DNA from: Acidimicrobiaceae bacterium
GTDB lineage: Bacteria; Actinomycetota; Acidimicrobiia; Acidimicrobiales; MedAcidi-G1
Direction of reading: 5' to 3'
Assembly: GCA_002714485.1 (NCBI GenBank)
Contig: PAXM01000043.1
Coordinates: forward strand, 17,910 to 27,716
Length of the DNA: 9,807 nucleotides
Below, piece after piece: positions 1 through 6,684 of the stretch. Position numbers and translations under genes: made by a program. Each line of letters opens with the position of its first letter. Within the stretch, counting starts at the first letter, position 1. Below the pieces are notes generated by a model that was given only the letters and a program-made list of their open reading frames with translations, ran no database searches and had not been told where the DNA came from.

Positions 1-125
1 GTCTCGAGTAGGCCAGCGACTGGACCGGCCACTAGCCATGGGCGTTGTACAGGGCTACGGTTTCGGCCCACGTCGGACGGAGCCGGCGGCGAGGGTGACC
101 GACCCGCTGGCGGAGGAGGTGTGCC
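1..125. other. Upstream region of the EF-G-like gene
   Basis: This short leader has no gene I can support. An ATG at 38 opens a reading frame that runs into the EF-G-like gene in another frame, and its predicted product (rich in Arg, Gly and Pro) looks like a GC-rich shadow. The same frame is open back to the window edge, so the tail of an upstream gene cannot be excluded from this sequence alone. I see no convincing -35/-10 pair and no terminator. The only clear element is the ribosome site at its 3' end. Confidence 0.4.
112..120 (+). promoter_or_regulatory. Ribosome binding site that sets the GTG start of the EF-G-like gene
   Basis: The purine run GGAGGAGGT ends 5 nt before the GTG at 126. 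It is a near-perfect match to the anti-Shine-Dalgarno sequence and supports the GTG start, although GTG is less common than ATG. Confidence 0.8.
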
Positions 126-2177
126 GTGAAGGCCTTCGAGCCGGATCGCATCCGCAACGTGGTCCTCGTGGGGCCGCCCGGATCGGGGAAGACGTCCCTG
201 GCCGAGGCGATGCTCTACCGGGCCGGAACGGTGTCCCGTGCGGGACGGGTCGAGGACGGGTCGACGGTGTGCGACCACGAGCCTGACGAGAAGGAGGTCG
301 GCCATTCGTTGACCACTGCCCTGGCCACCCTCGAATGGCACGACCACAAGATCAACCTGCTGGATACGCCGGGCACTTTTGACTTCGCCGGTGAGGCGGT
401 GGGGGCCATGGCAGCTGCTGACCTCGCCGTGTTCGTGGTCGACGCATCCAGCGGGCTGGATCACGCCACGGTGGACCTCTGGCGACAGGCCGCCGACCGG
501 GGACTGCCCCGTCTGGTGTTTGTGAACAAGCTGGACCGCGAGCACACCGACTTCGAATCGGTGCTGAGTGAACTGCAGGAGGCCTTCGGGGCCGGAGTGG
601 CTCCGCTGGAGATCCCCATCGGTGCGGCCGAGGGGTTCCATGGCATTGCCGACCTGCTGACCGACACGGCCTGGATATACGACAGCGGCAGTGCCGAACT
701 TGGCGAGATCCCCGCCGAGATGGAGGAGCGCGAGCACGAGATCCACGACTCCCTGGTGGAGAACATCGTGGTGGCGGACGATGCCCTACTGGAGCGGTTC
801 TTGGAAGGGGAGGTGCCCTCTTTCGAGGAGTTGGAGAAGGTACTGGGTCGCGGCGTGGCCGGCGGCACGGTGTTCCCGGTGGTCTGCGGCTCTGCGACCA
901 TCCCCATCGCCGTGGACCGGTTGTGCAACTACATCGTGGAGGTGGGTCCGGCACCCACGGACCGGCCGCCGGTGCCAGTAGTCGTCGGCACATCCACCAT
1001 CGACGTGGCGCCCGATCCGTTGGCCGACGCCCTCGTCCACGTGTTCAAGACGGCCGTCGATCCCTACCTGGGGCATGTGTCGTACTTCCGGGTACTTGCC
1101 GGCACCGTCCAACGGGACCTCCACCTGTCCAACGGGCGTACGGGTGACGACGAACGGTTCCGCAACGTGATGAGCCTCCAGGGTGGGGAGTCCGTAGACG
1201 TCGAAGCGTTGCTTGCCGGGGACATCGGTGCGGTGGCCAAACTGTCGGGTACCCGCACCGGTGACACCCTGTCGGCGACCGGGCGAGCGGCCGCTCCGGC
1301 CATCGGGTTCCCGACCCCGGTTCTGTCTGTGGCCGTCACGGCACGGAGTCGCAACGACGAGGACAAGCTGGCCAACGCCCTGCACCGCCTGGTCGACGAG
1401 GATCCGGTACTGACCGTCACCCGGGACGACGAGACCCACCAGACGCTGCTCGGGGGGCTGGGAGAGACCCACCTGCGCCACGTGGTGGCCCGCTTGGAGC
1501 GCAAGTTCCACGTGGAAGTCGACACGGCCGAAGTGCGGGTGCCCTACCGGGAGACCATCACGTCGACGTCGACGGCCGAGGGGAAGTACAAGAAGCAGAG
1601 TGGGGGGCACGGCCAGTTCGGCGTCGCGTCTATCCGCATCGAACCCCTGCCGACCGGATCGGGCTACGAGTTCTCCGACGAGGTAACTGGAGGGGTCATC
1701 CCGCGCCAGTTCATCCCGGCCGTGGAGGCCGGCATTGCCGAGGCCATGGCCCACGGTGGGTCATCCGGCTATCCGGTGGTCGATGTGCGGGCCGCGGTCT
1801 TCGACGGTCGCCACCACGCGGTGGATTCGTCGGAAATGAGCTTCAAGATGGCCGGTCGCCTTGCCTTCCAGGAGGCCCTCGGAGGTGCCAGGCCGGTGGT
1901 GCTGGAGCCGGTATCGGCCGTCGAGGTGACCGTGCCGTCGGACTGCCTGGGCGACGTGATGGGCGACCTGTCGTCGCGGCGGGCCATCGTGCAGGGTTCG
2001 GAGTTGGACCGCTGGGGGGATCAGGTAATCAGTGCCCAGGTCCCGTCGGCTGAAATTCTCCGGTACTCGATCGACCTACGGTCCATCACCGGTGGCCGGG
2101 GTCGGTTCACGGCCATCCACGACCACTACGCCAGGGTTCCGGCCGGCGTGGACGTCCCGCCCCCGCCCGGGGACTGA
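126..2177 (+). CDS. fusA2: Elongation factor G-like GTPase (EF-G2/FusA2 type)
   Basis: This is a 683-residue translation-factor GTPase with the full EF-G domain order, close to the usual EF-G length of about 700. The G domain (about 1-280) has a P-loop GPPGSGKT at 16-23, a G3 motif DTPGTFDF at 80-87 and the base-specificity motif NKLD at 134-137. Domain II follows at about 300-390 and domain III at about 400-465. Domain IV carries the well-conserved tip motif QSGGHGQFG at 491-499 and VDSSEMSFKMA from 566; domain V runs to the end. Two things are odd. The EF-G catalytic His of DTPGH is Thr84, and the switch I motif RGITI reads VGHSL, so its Thr is Ser61. These changes, with the GPPGSGKT P-loop, fit the EF-G2 paralogue family rather than housekeeping EF-G. 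In mycobacteria an EF-G2 was reported to bind guanine nucleotides without ribosome-stimulated GTPase activity. No rpsL, rpsG or tuf is adjacent, again unlike canonical fusA. The cellular role is unknown. The start is the GTG 5 nt after GGAGGAGGT. Confidence 0.9.
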   Translation: MKAFEPDRIRNVVLVGPPGSGKTSLAEAMLYRAGTVSRAGRVEDGSTVCDHEPDEKEVGHSLTTALATLEWHDHKINLLDTPGTFDFAGEAVGAMAAADLAVFVVDASSGLDHATVDLWRQAADRGLPRLVFVNKLDREHTDFESVLSELQEAFGAGVAPLEIPIGAAEGFHGIADLLTDTAWIYDSGSAELGEIPAEMEEREHEIHDSLVENIVVADDALLERFLEGEVPSFEELEKVLGRGVAGGTVFPVVCGSATIPIAVDRLCNYIVEVGPAPTDRPPVPVVVGTSTIDVAPDPLADALVHVFKTAVDPYLGHVSYFRVLAGTVQRDLHLSNGRTGDDERFRNVMSLQGGESVDVEALLAGDIGAVAKLSGTRTGDTLSATGRAAAPAIGFPTPVLSVAVTARSRNDEDKLANALHRLVDEDPVLTVTRDDETHQTLLGGLGETHLRHVVARLERKFHVEVDTAEVRVPYRETITSTSTAEGKYKKQSGGHGQFGVASIRIEPLPTGSGYEFSDEVTGGVIPRQFIPAVEAGIAEAMAHGGSSGYPVVDVRAAVFDGRHHAVDSSEMSFKMAGRLAFQEALGGARPVVLEPVSAVEVTVPSDCLGDVMGDLSSRRAIVQGSELDRWGDQVISAQVPSAEILRYSIDLRSITGGRGRFTAIHDHYARVPAGVDVPPPPGD

Positions 2178-2182
2178 GCCGG

Positions 2183-3919
2183 TTACGCGTCAGCGGGAAT
2201 CGACACCGTCTCGGTATCGGTACCCGAGCGCAGAACGCTGCCGGGCAGTGAGCCGACGGGCTGACCGTCGACGATGGTGCACGTGCCGTTGACGTAGACC
2301 CGGTCGATGCCGAACGCATCGGCATACAGCCTGGGGCTGTCGCCGGGCAGGTCGTGCTTCAGGAGGAACTCGCCGGCCCCGACCGTCTCCGGGTTGAAGA
2401 CGACGAGGTCAGCGTGCCAGCCCTCGGCGATCCGGCCGCGCTCCACGAGGCCGAAGAACCGGGCTGGTACGTCGGTCATGTGGGCGATGGCACCCTCCAC
2501 GGTGGCCAGCTTCTGGCCGCGCAGGCAGTCGGCCAGCCACTGGGTCGTGTAGCTGGCGCCGGCCATCCGGTCGAGGTGGGCACCGGCGTCCGAACCGCCA
2601 ATCATCACGTGGTCGTGGTCCCAGGCCGCCTGGCGCATGATCCAGCTAGCCGGGTCGTCGTCGGTGGGGCCCGGCCACAGCACGGTGCGCAGGTCGTCGG
2701 CCAACACGATGTCCAGCAGCGTGTAGAAGTCTCGCTGGCCCCTCTCGCGGGCAATGTCGCCTACCAGGCGACCCTTCAGCCCCTCGTTGGCCTCAGAGTA
2801 GGTGTCACCGATCCGGTACAGCCTCCAGCCGGTGAGTCGTGAGAACACTCCGGCGTCCGGTGAGGCAGCCCGGGTCTCGAGGTGCCGTCGGGTCTCCGGG
2901 TCGGAGAGGGCGGCCACCTTCTCGTCATGGGGGAGATTCATGACTTCGCCCCAGTCGGGCAGCGAGTAGAGGGCGCAGAACGTGTGGAAGTGCATGTTCA
3001 TGCCCACGAGGATCGGCATGGTGAGGGCCATGGCCTTGCCGCCGGCCTCGGCCACCTGGTCGCAGGCCTCCAGTTGGCTGCGGTAGTCCTCGGGGCGGGC
3101 GGCGTCGATGCTCAGCACGTTCCAGTTGACGGGACGGTGGCCGGCCAGGGACATGCGGGTCATGAGGTCGACCTCGTCGTCCCGGAAGCCGTTCAGACAG
3201 CCGTCGGCCACCCACTCCAAGGTGGTGCCGGGGTGGTCGGCCACAACCGCGCAAAGGGCCTCGACCTCGTCGGCGGCAGCGGTGCGCGATGGGACGGGCG
3301 CGCCGTCGCCGTCGCTGTGCGTGAACGACCGGCTGGTCGAGAATCCCAGGCCGCCAGCGTCCAGCGATTCGGCCAGGAGGGTCTTCATGGCCTCCAACTC
3401 GTCGGGGTTGGCCTCACGGCTGGTGGCGTCGTCCTTCATCACGGTCCGCCGAATGGCGCTGTGGCCGACCATGCCGGCCACGTTGACCCCGAGGTTGCCT
3501 TCGAAGCGGTCCAGGAAGTCGCCGAATGTCCGCCAGTTCCAATCCAGGCCAAGCGACAGCGCGGTCGGGGACATGCCCTCCACCTTGACGAGCATGGCGG
3601 CCAGGTAGTCGGCGTCGGTCTGGTCGCCGATGGGGGCGATGGTGAAGCCGCAGTTGCCCATGACCATGCTGGTGATGCCGTGCTGGCTGGACGGGGTGGC
3701 GTGCGGGTCCCAGAACAGTTGGGCGTCGTAGTGGGTGTGGGGATCGACAAAGCCGGGACAGACGACCCTGTCGCTGGCATCGAGGATCTCGGCAGCCTCG
3801 GCTCCGGCAAGTTCGCCTACGGCGGCGATTCGCCCGTCGGTCACGCCAACGTCGGCACGCACACCGGGCGTTCCCGTTCCGTCGACCACCGTGCCGCCCG
3901 TGATCAGCAGGTCAAACAT
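2183..3919 (-). CDS. Amidohydrolase family protein, D-aminoacylase-like
   Basis: This 578-residue cytoplasmic protein belongs to the amidohydrolase superfamily, related to N-acyl-D-amino-acid deacylases. The start MFDLLITGGTVVDGTG is the typical N-terminal beta-sandwich opening. PGFVDPHTHYDAQ (55-67) supplies the first metal-ligand pair, His61 and His63. GNCGFTIAP has Cys90, equivalent to the D-aminoacylase metal-bridging Cys, and GGSDAGAH has Asp444, the usual catalytic acid. The C-terminus (about 495-550, GRIAEGWHADLVVFNPETV) rebuilds the sandwich domain. The two internal His ligands of classic D-aminoacylases (THxR and SHHK contexts) are not visible; LEWVAD and VNWNVLS stand at about those places. 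The substrate is therefore unknown and D-aminoacylase activity should not be assumed. An in-frame ATG at 3946 would add nine residues. I prefer 3919 because it matches the family's N-terminus and because the other start lies 3 nt from a palindrome, with no good ribosome site. The stop is TAA, 5 nt from the convergent EF-G-like gene. Confidence 0.85.
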   Translation of the reverse strand: MFDLLITGGTVVDGTGTPGVRADVGVTDGRIAAVGELAGAEAAEILDASDRVVCPGFVDPHTHYDAQLFWDPHATPSSQHGITSMVMGNCGFTIAPIGDQTDADYLAAMLVKVEGMSPTALSLGLDWNWRTFGDFLDRFEGNLGVNVAGMVGHSAIRRTVMKDDATSREANPDELEAMKTLLAESLDAGGLGFSTSRSFTHSDGDGAPVPSRTAAADEVEALCAVVADHPGTTLEWVADGCLNGFRDDEVDLMTRMSLAGHRPVNWNVLSIDAARPEDYRSQLEACDQVAEAGGKAMALTMPILVGMNMHFHTFCALYSLPDWGEVMNLPHDEKVAALSDPETRRHLETRAASPDAGVFSRLTGWRLYRIGDTYSEANEGLKGRLVGDIARERGQRDFYTLLDIVLADDLRTVLWPGPTDDDPASWIMRQAAWDHDHVMIGGSDAGAHLDRMAGASYTTQWLADCLRGQKLATVEGAIAHMTDVPARFFGLVERGRIAEGWHADLVVFNPETVGAGEFLLKHDLPGDSPRLYADAFGIDRVYVNGTCTIVDGQPVGSLPGSVLRSGTDTETVSIPADA

Positions 3920-3949
3920 GACGGCGAGGCTACTCGTCGCCCCCATTGA

Positions 3950-3970
3950 AACCTGACGGAGCGTCAGGTT
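3950..3970. promoter_or_regulatory. Perfect inverted repeat, probable repressor operator
   Basis: The arms AACCTGACG and CGTCAGGTT are perfect 9-nt reverse complements separated by GAG. The next pair outwards (A at 3949, G at 3971) does not match, so the symmetry ends sharply. Length, perfect dyad and the TGACG/CGTCA half-sites resemble operators of TetR-family repressors; that assignment is inference from site shape only. The site lies 30 nt upstream of the amidohydrolase start at 3919 and 44 nt upstream of the beta-glucosidase start at 4015, so it could control one or both genes. No regulator gene lies in the window. It is unlikely to be a terminator because there is no T-run and both flanking genes point away. 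Confidence 0.6.
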
Positions 3971-3998
3971 GACCGGATGTCTGTCGAGCCCCCCCTAT

Positions 3999-4007
3999 GG
4001 GGGAGGA
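3999..4007 (+). promoter_or_regulatory. Ribosome binding site deciding the beta-glucosidase start
   Basis: GGGGGAGGA lies 7 nt before the ATG at 4015. The alternative in-frame ATG at 3997 overlaps this motif and has only a C-run just upstream, so 4015 is the better start. Confidence 0.7.
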
Positions 4008-4014
4008 TCGGCGG

Positions 4015-6549
4015 ATGGGAGGACCGTCGACATCACGCATCGACACCCTCCTGGCGGACCTCACCCTCGAGGAAAAGGCCGCGCTGATGACCGGCCGCGG
4101 CCTTTGGGACGCCAATCCCGTAGAACGCCTCGGAATCCCCGCCCTCAAGGTCACCGACGGCCCCAACGGCGCCCGTGGTACCGGCCTGTTGGGTACTGGT
4201 ACTCCGGCGCTCTGCATCCCATGCGGCTCGGCGCTCGGCGCCACCTGGGATCGGGAACTGGTCGAGGAACTCGGCGCAGTTCTGGCCGCCGAGACCCGTG
4301 CCCGCGCCTGCCACGTGCTTCTCGCTCCGACCGTCAACATCCACCGGACGCCCCTCGGTGGCCGCAACTTCGAGTGCTATTCGGAGGACCCGGTGCTCAC
4401 TGGCCGAATAGCGGCTGCGTTCATCCGGGGCGTCCAGGGCGGCGGCGTTGGCACCACCATCAAGCACTTCGTCGCCAACGACTCGGAGTTTGAACGCAAC
4501 AGCATCGACTCGGTCGTGCCCGATCGGGCCCTGCGCGAGGTCTACCTGCGGCCCTTCGAGATCGCCGTGTCCGAAGCCGAACCGTGGGGGCTCATGGGCT
4601 CCTACAACCGGGTGAACGGCACGTTCGCGTGCGAGAACCGTTGGCTGCTCACCGAGGTGCTCCGTGAGCAATGGGGTTTCGACGGCGTCGTCGTCACCGA
4701 CTGGTTCGCCGCCAAGTCCACGGCCACCATGGCCGGGTCCGGACTCGACCTCGAGATGCCTGGTGTCGGCCGCTTCTACGGTCCGGTGCTGGTGGCGGCG
4801 GTCGAGGCCGGCGAGGTCGACGAGGCCTCGCTGGATGCATCTGCTCGCCGGCTGCTCACCCTGCTTGAACGGACCGGGGCCTTTGACGACCCACTGGATC
4901 GCCCCGAGCTCGAACTCGACGAACCGGCGCACCGTGCCCTCGCCAGGCGGGCCTCGGCTGGATCGATGGTCCTCTACCGGAATGAGGGCGTGCTGCCGTT
5001 CGACGCTGGATCGATCACGACTCTGGCGGTGATCGGACCCAACGCTGCCGACGCCATGCTCATGGGAGGCGGCTCGGCGGCGCTCGTGCCACAGCACGCG
5101 ACTTCTCCGCTGGAGGCGATCACCGACCGGCTCGGCGGGGACTGCGAGGTGCGCTACGAGCCGGGGGCGTTCACTGAGCGCACCACCCGTCCGGTCCGGC
5201 TCCGGCAGTTGACGGGGGCGGACGGATCGCCGGGCTTCACCGTCGAGTACTTCGACGGCCCGGCCTGGGAGGGCGCACCCCTGCGGGTCGCCAGAGGTCG
5301 CGACGGGCGCCTGCTCGAGAGTGGTGGAGAGCCGTGCTCGTTCCGGGCCGTCGCCCGGCTCACTCCGGAGGAGACCGGCGAGCACGCGCTCACGCTGGTG
5401 CAGGTCGGACGGGCCCGGGTCCTGGTCGATGGTGTGGTGCTGCTGGATGGTTTCACTGAACCGCCCCCGCTGGGTGAGGCGTTCTTCGGGATGGGAAGCG
5501 TCGAGGTCGAAGCCGGCGTGACGCTGGTTGCAGGCGAGACGGTTGAGGTCGTGGTCGAGTACTCGAGCGCCGACGGCGCCTTCCTCACTGGTGCCCAGGT
5601 CGGCCTCCGCCCACCCGAGGTCGGCGACCTCGTGGACCGAGCCGTCGAGCTGGCCGCCGGGGCCGATGCGGTCGTCCTCGTCGTCGGCACCAACGACGAC
5701 TGGGAGACCGAGGGCCGCGATCGCGAGTCCATGGAACTACCGGGAGACCAGTCGGAGTTGATCCGTAGGGTTTGCGCCGCCAATACCCGGACCGCGGTGG
5801 TCGTGAACGCCGGGTCGGTGGTCACCATGGACTGGGACGACTCTGCGCCGGCTGTGCTGCAGTCGTGGTTCGGTGGCCAGGAGATGGGCGACGCCCTCGT
5901 TGACGTCCTGTTCGGCGACGCCGAGCCCGGCGGTCGCCTCCCGACGACGGTTCCACACCGTCTGTTGGACACGCCGGCGTTCACCAACTACCCGGGCGAG
6001 GCGGGTCGGGTGCACTACGGAGAGGGCGTCTTCGTCGGGTACCGCTGGTACGAGGCCCGTGACGTCGACGTGGCCTACCCGTTCGGCCACGGCCTCGGTT
6101 ACACGACGTTCGAGTGGGGAGCTGCCCGGCTGGGTGCCGCCCCCAGCGCCACGGCACTGCTCGCCGGGGAGACCGTCGCCGTCACCGTCGTCGTCACCAA
6201 CACCGGTGACCGGCCGGGTAGCGAGGTGGTGCAGTGCTACGTGGCCCACCTCGACCCGGCGGTTGCCCGACCACCCCAGGAGCTCCGAGGCTTCGCCAAG
6301 GTGCACCTCGAGCCCGGCGAATCCGCCGAGGTGGTCATAGAGCTCGACCACCGGGCCTTCGCCTACTGGGACCCGGCCGATCCCGGCTATGCCGACCGCA
6401 ACCATCGCGTTCCCGTCGCCGCCGGCGGTGGCCACGTCGGGCACCGTGCCGAGCCGGGCTGGTACGCGGACCCGGGGGACTACGAGGTGCGACTGGGCGC
6501 CTCGTCCGCAGACATCCGGGCGGTGCTCGCACTCACGCTCGAGGGCTAA
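4015..6549 (+). CDS. Glycoside hydrolase family 3 beta-glucosidase with PA14 domain
   Basis: This 844-residue retaining glycosidase is predicted to release terminal non-reducing beta-D-glucose, or a related sugar, from oligosaccharides or glycosides. The N-terminal barrel has KHFVAND (Lys150-His151) and GFDGVVVTDW, where Asp229 is the expected nucleophile, followed by GLDLEMPG. The alpha/beta sandwich begins around residue 320 and is interrupted by a PA14 domain at about 407-533 (starting FTVEYFDG), which in relatives shapes the sugar-binding pocket. It resumes with VVLVVGTNDDWETEGRDR; Glu564 or, more likely, Glu566 is the general acid/base. A fibronectin-III-like domain (about 715-790, VVTNTGDRPGSEVVQCYV) closes the protein. 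Length and layout resemble the PA14-containing yeast enzyme of Kluyveromyces marxianus. There is no signal peptide or membrane segment, so it should act in the cytoplasm on imported substrates, yet no sugar transporter is nearby. The start at 4015 is set by GGGGGAGGA; starting at 3997 would add six residues. The exact glycoside specificity cannot be read from the sequence. Confidence 0.92.
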   Translation: MGGPSTSRIDTLLADLTLEEKAALMTGRGLWDANPVERLGIPALKVTDGPNGARGTGLLGTGTPALCIPCGSALGATWDRELVEELGAVLAAETRARACHVLLAPTVNIHRTPLGGRNFECYSEDPVLTGRIAAAFIRGVQGGGVGTTIKHFVANDSEFERNSIDSVVPDRALREVYLRPFEIAVSEAEPWGLMGSYNRVNGTFACENRWLLTEVLREQWGFDGVVVTDWFAAKSTATMAGSGLDLEMPGVGRFYGPVLVAAVEAGEVDEASLDASARRLLTLLERTGAFDDPLDRPELELDEPAHRALARRASAGSMVLYRNEGVLPFDAGSITTLAVIGPNAADAMLMGGGSAALVPQHATSPLEAITDRLGGDCEVRYEPGAFTERTTRPVRLRQLTGADGSPGFTVEYFDGPAWEGAPLRVARGRDGRLLESGGEPCSFRAVARLTPEETGEHALTLVQVGRARVLVDGVVLLDGFTEPPPLGEAFFGMGSVEVEAGVTLVAGETVEVVVEYSSADGAFLTGAQVGLRPPEVGDLVDRAVELAAGADAVVLVVGTNDDWETEGRDRESMELPGDQSELIRRVCAANTRTAVVVNAGSVVTMDWDDSAPAVLQSWFGGQEMGDALVDVLFGDAEPGGRLPTTVPHRLLDTPAFTNYPGEAGRVHYGEGVFVGYRWYEARDVDVAYPFGHGLGYTTFEWGAARLGAAPSATALLAGETVAVTVVVTNTGDRPGSEVVQCYVAHLDPAVARPPQELRGFAKVHLEPGESAEVVIELDHRAFAYWDPADPGYADRNHRVPVAAGGGHVGHRAEPGWYADPGDYEVRLGASSADIRAVLALTLEG

Positions 6550-6567
6550 CCTCCGTTTCGACAACCG

Positions 6568-6680
6568 ACCGGGGAGCTCGGACCTGATTCCGGGCTGAGA
6601 GGACAGCGGCGGTCGCCAGTGCGACCGGAGGTGCTGTCGACCCGAAACGACCTGAACCGGGTAATGCCGGCGGAGGGAGC
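6568..6680 (+). promoter_or_regulatory. TPP riboswitch (THI element) controlling thiBPQ
   Basis: The conserved aptamer segments occur in order: GGGGAGC at 6571-6577, GGCTGAGAGG at 6593-6602, GACCC at 6638-6642, ACCTGAACCGG at 6650-6660, and GTAATGCCGGCGGAGGGA at 6661-6678. Visible stems support it. P2 pairs 6575-6581 with 6590-6596 (seven pairs, one G-U). P3 pairs GACAGC at 6602-6607 with GCTGTC at 6633-6638, and an extra perfect hairpin GGTCGC/GCGACC (6611-6616 with 6621-6626) extends that arm. CCGG at 6657-6660 pairs with CCGG at 6667-6670 around GTAATG. The closing P1 stem is not clear to me, so the outer limits are approximate. The element binds thiamine pyrophosphate. The GGAGGGA in its 3' conserved segment is also the thiB ribosome site, so ligand binding should hide it and reduce translation of the thiamine transporter. 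Confidence 0.9.
6672..6678 (+). promoter_or_regulatory. thiB ribosome binding site inside the TPP aptamer
   Basis: GGAGGGA ends 6 nt before the ATG at 6685. It belongs to the aptamer's conserved 3' segment. It decides the thiB start: upstream in-frame candidates at 6619 (GTG) and 6664 (ATG) lie inside the riboswitch and lack ribosome sites of their own at the right distance. Confidence 0.75.
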
Positions 6681-6684
6681 TTTG

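Larger units (their letters stand above)
3920..4014. promoter_or_regulatory. Divergent promoter region between the amidohydrolase and beta-glucosidase genes
   Basis: This spacer of about 95 nt separates two divergent genes, so both promoters should lie here. It contains a perfect 21-bp palindrome. A possible -35 for the rightward gene is TTGACC at 3969-3974, but no good -10 follows at the usual distance. No convincing promoter is visible for the leftward gene. A short C-run/G-run inverted repeat (CCCCC-TAT-GGGGG, 3991-4003) precedes and partly overlaps the beta-glucosidase ribosome site and could form a small hairpin in that mRNA. Confidence 0.5.

Noticed and set aside
38..286. Possible small gene with an ATG at 38, 82 residues
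   Set aside because: It overlaps the ribosome site and first 160 nt of the EF-G-like gene in another frame, has no ribosome site of its own, and its product looks like a GC-rich shadow.
2154..2174. GC-rich hairpin at the end of the EF-G-like gene as a terminator
   Set aside because: Only five pairs, inside coding sequence, with no following T-run on either strand.
2882..3949. Long plus-strand frame of 355 residues opposite the amidohydrolase gene
   Set aside because: Its product (many Val, Gly, His repeats, no recognisable motifs) is the antisense reading of a well-supported amidohydrolase; long shadow frames are expected in high-GC DNA.
3950..3970. Palindrome as a transcription terminator or attachment site
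   Set aside because: It lies between gene starts, has no T-run, and no integrase, tRNA or second copy was noticed; an operator is the simpler reading.
3969..3998. Sigma-70-type promoter for the beta-glucosidase using TTGACC as -35
   Set aside because: No acceptable -10 occurs 16-19 nt downstream; the region there is a C-run. Kept only as a remark on the divergent region.
4033..5385. Minus-strand frame of 450 residues opposite the beta-glucosidase
   Set aside because: No recognisable domain, and it is fully antisense to a GH3 gene with intact catalytic motifs.
6619..6684. N-terminal extension of ThiB starting at the GTG 6619 or ATG 6664
   Set aside because: Both starts lie inside the TPP riboswitch. 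The lipoprotein signal begins at 6685, and the ribosome site fits only that ATG.
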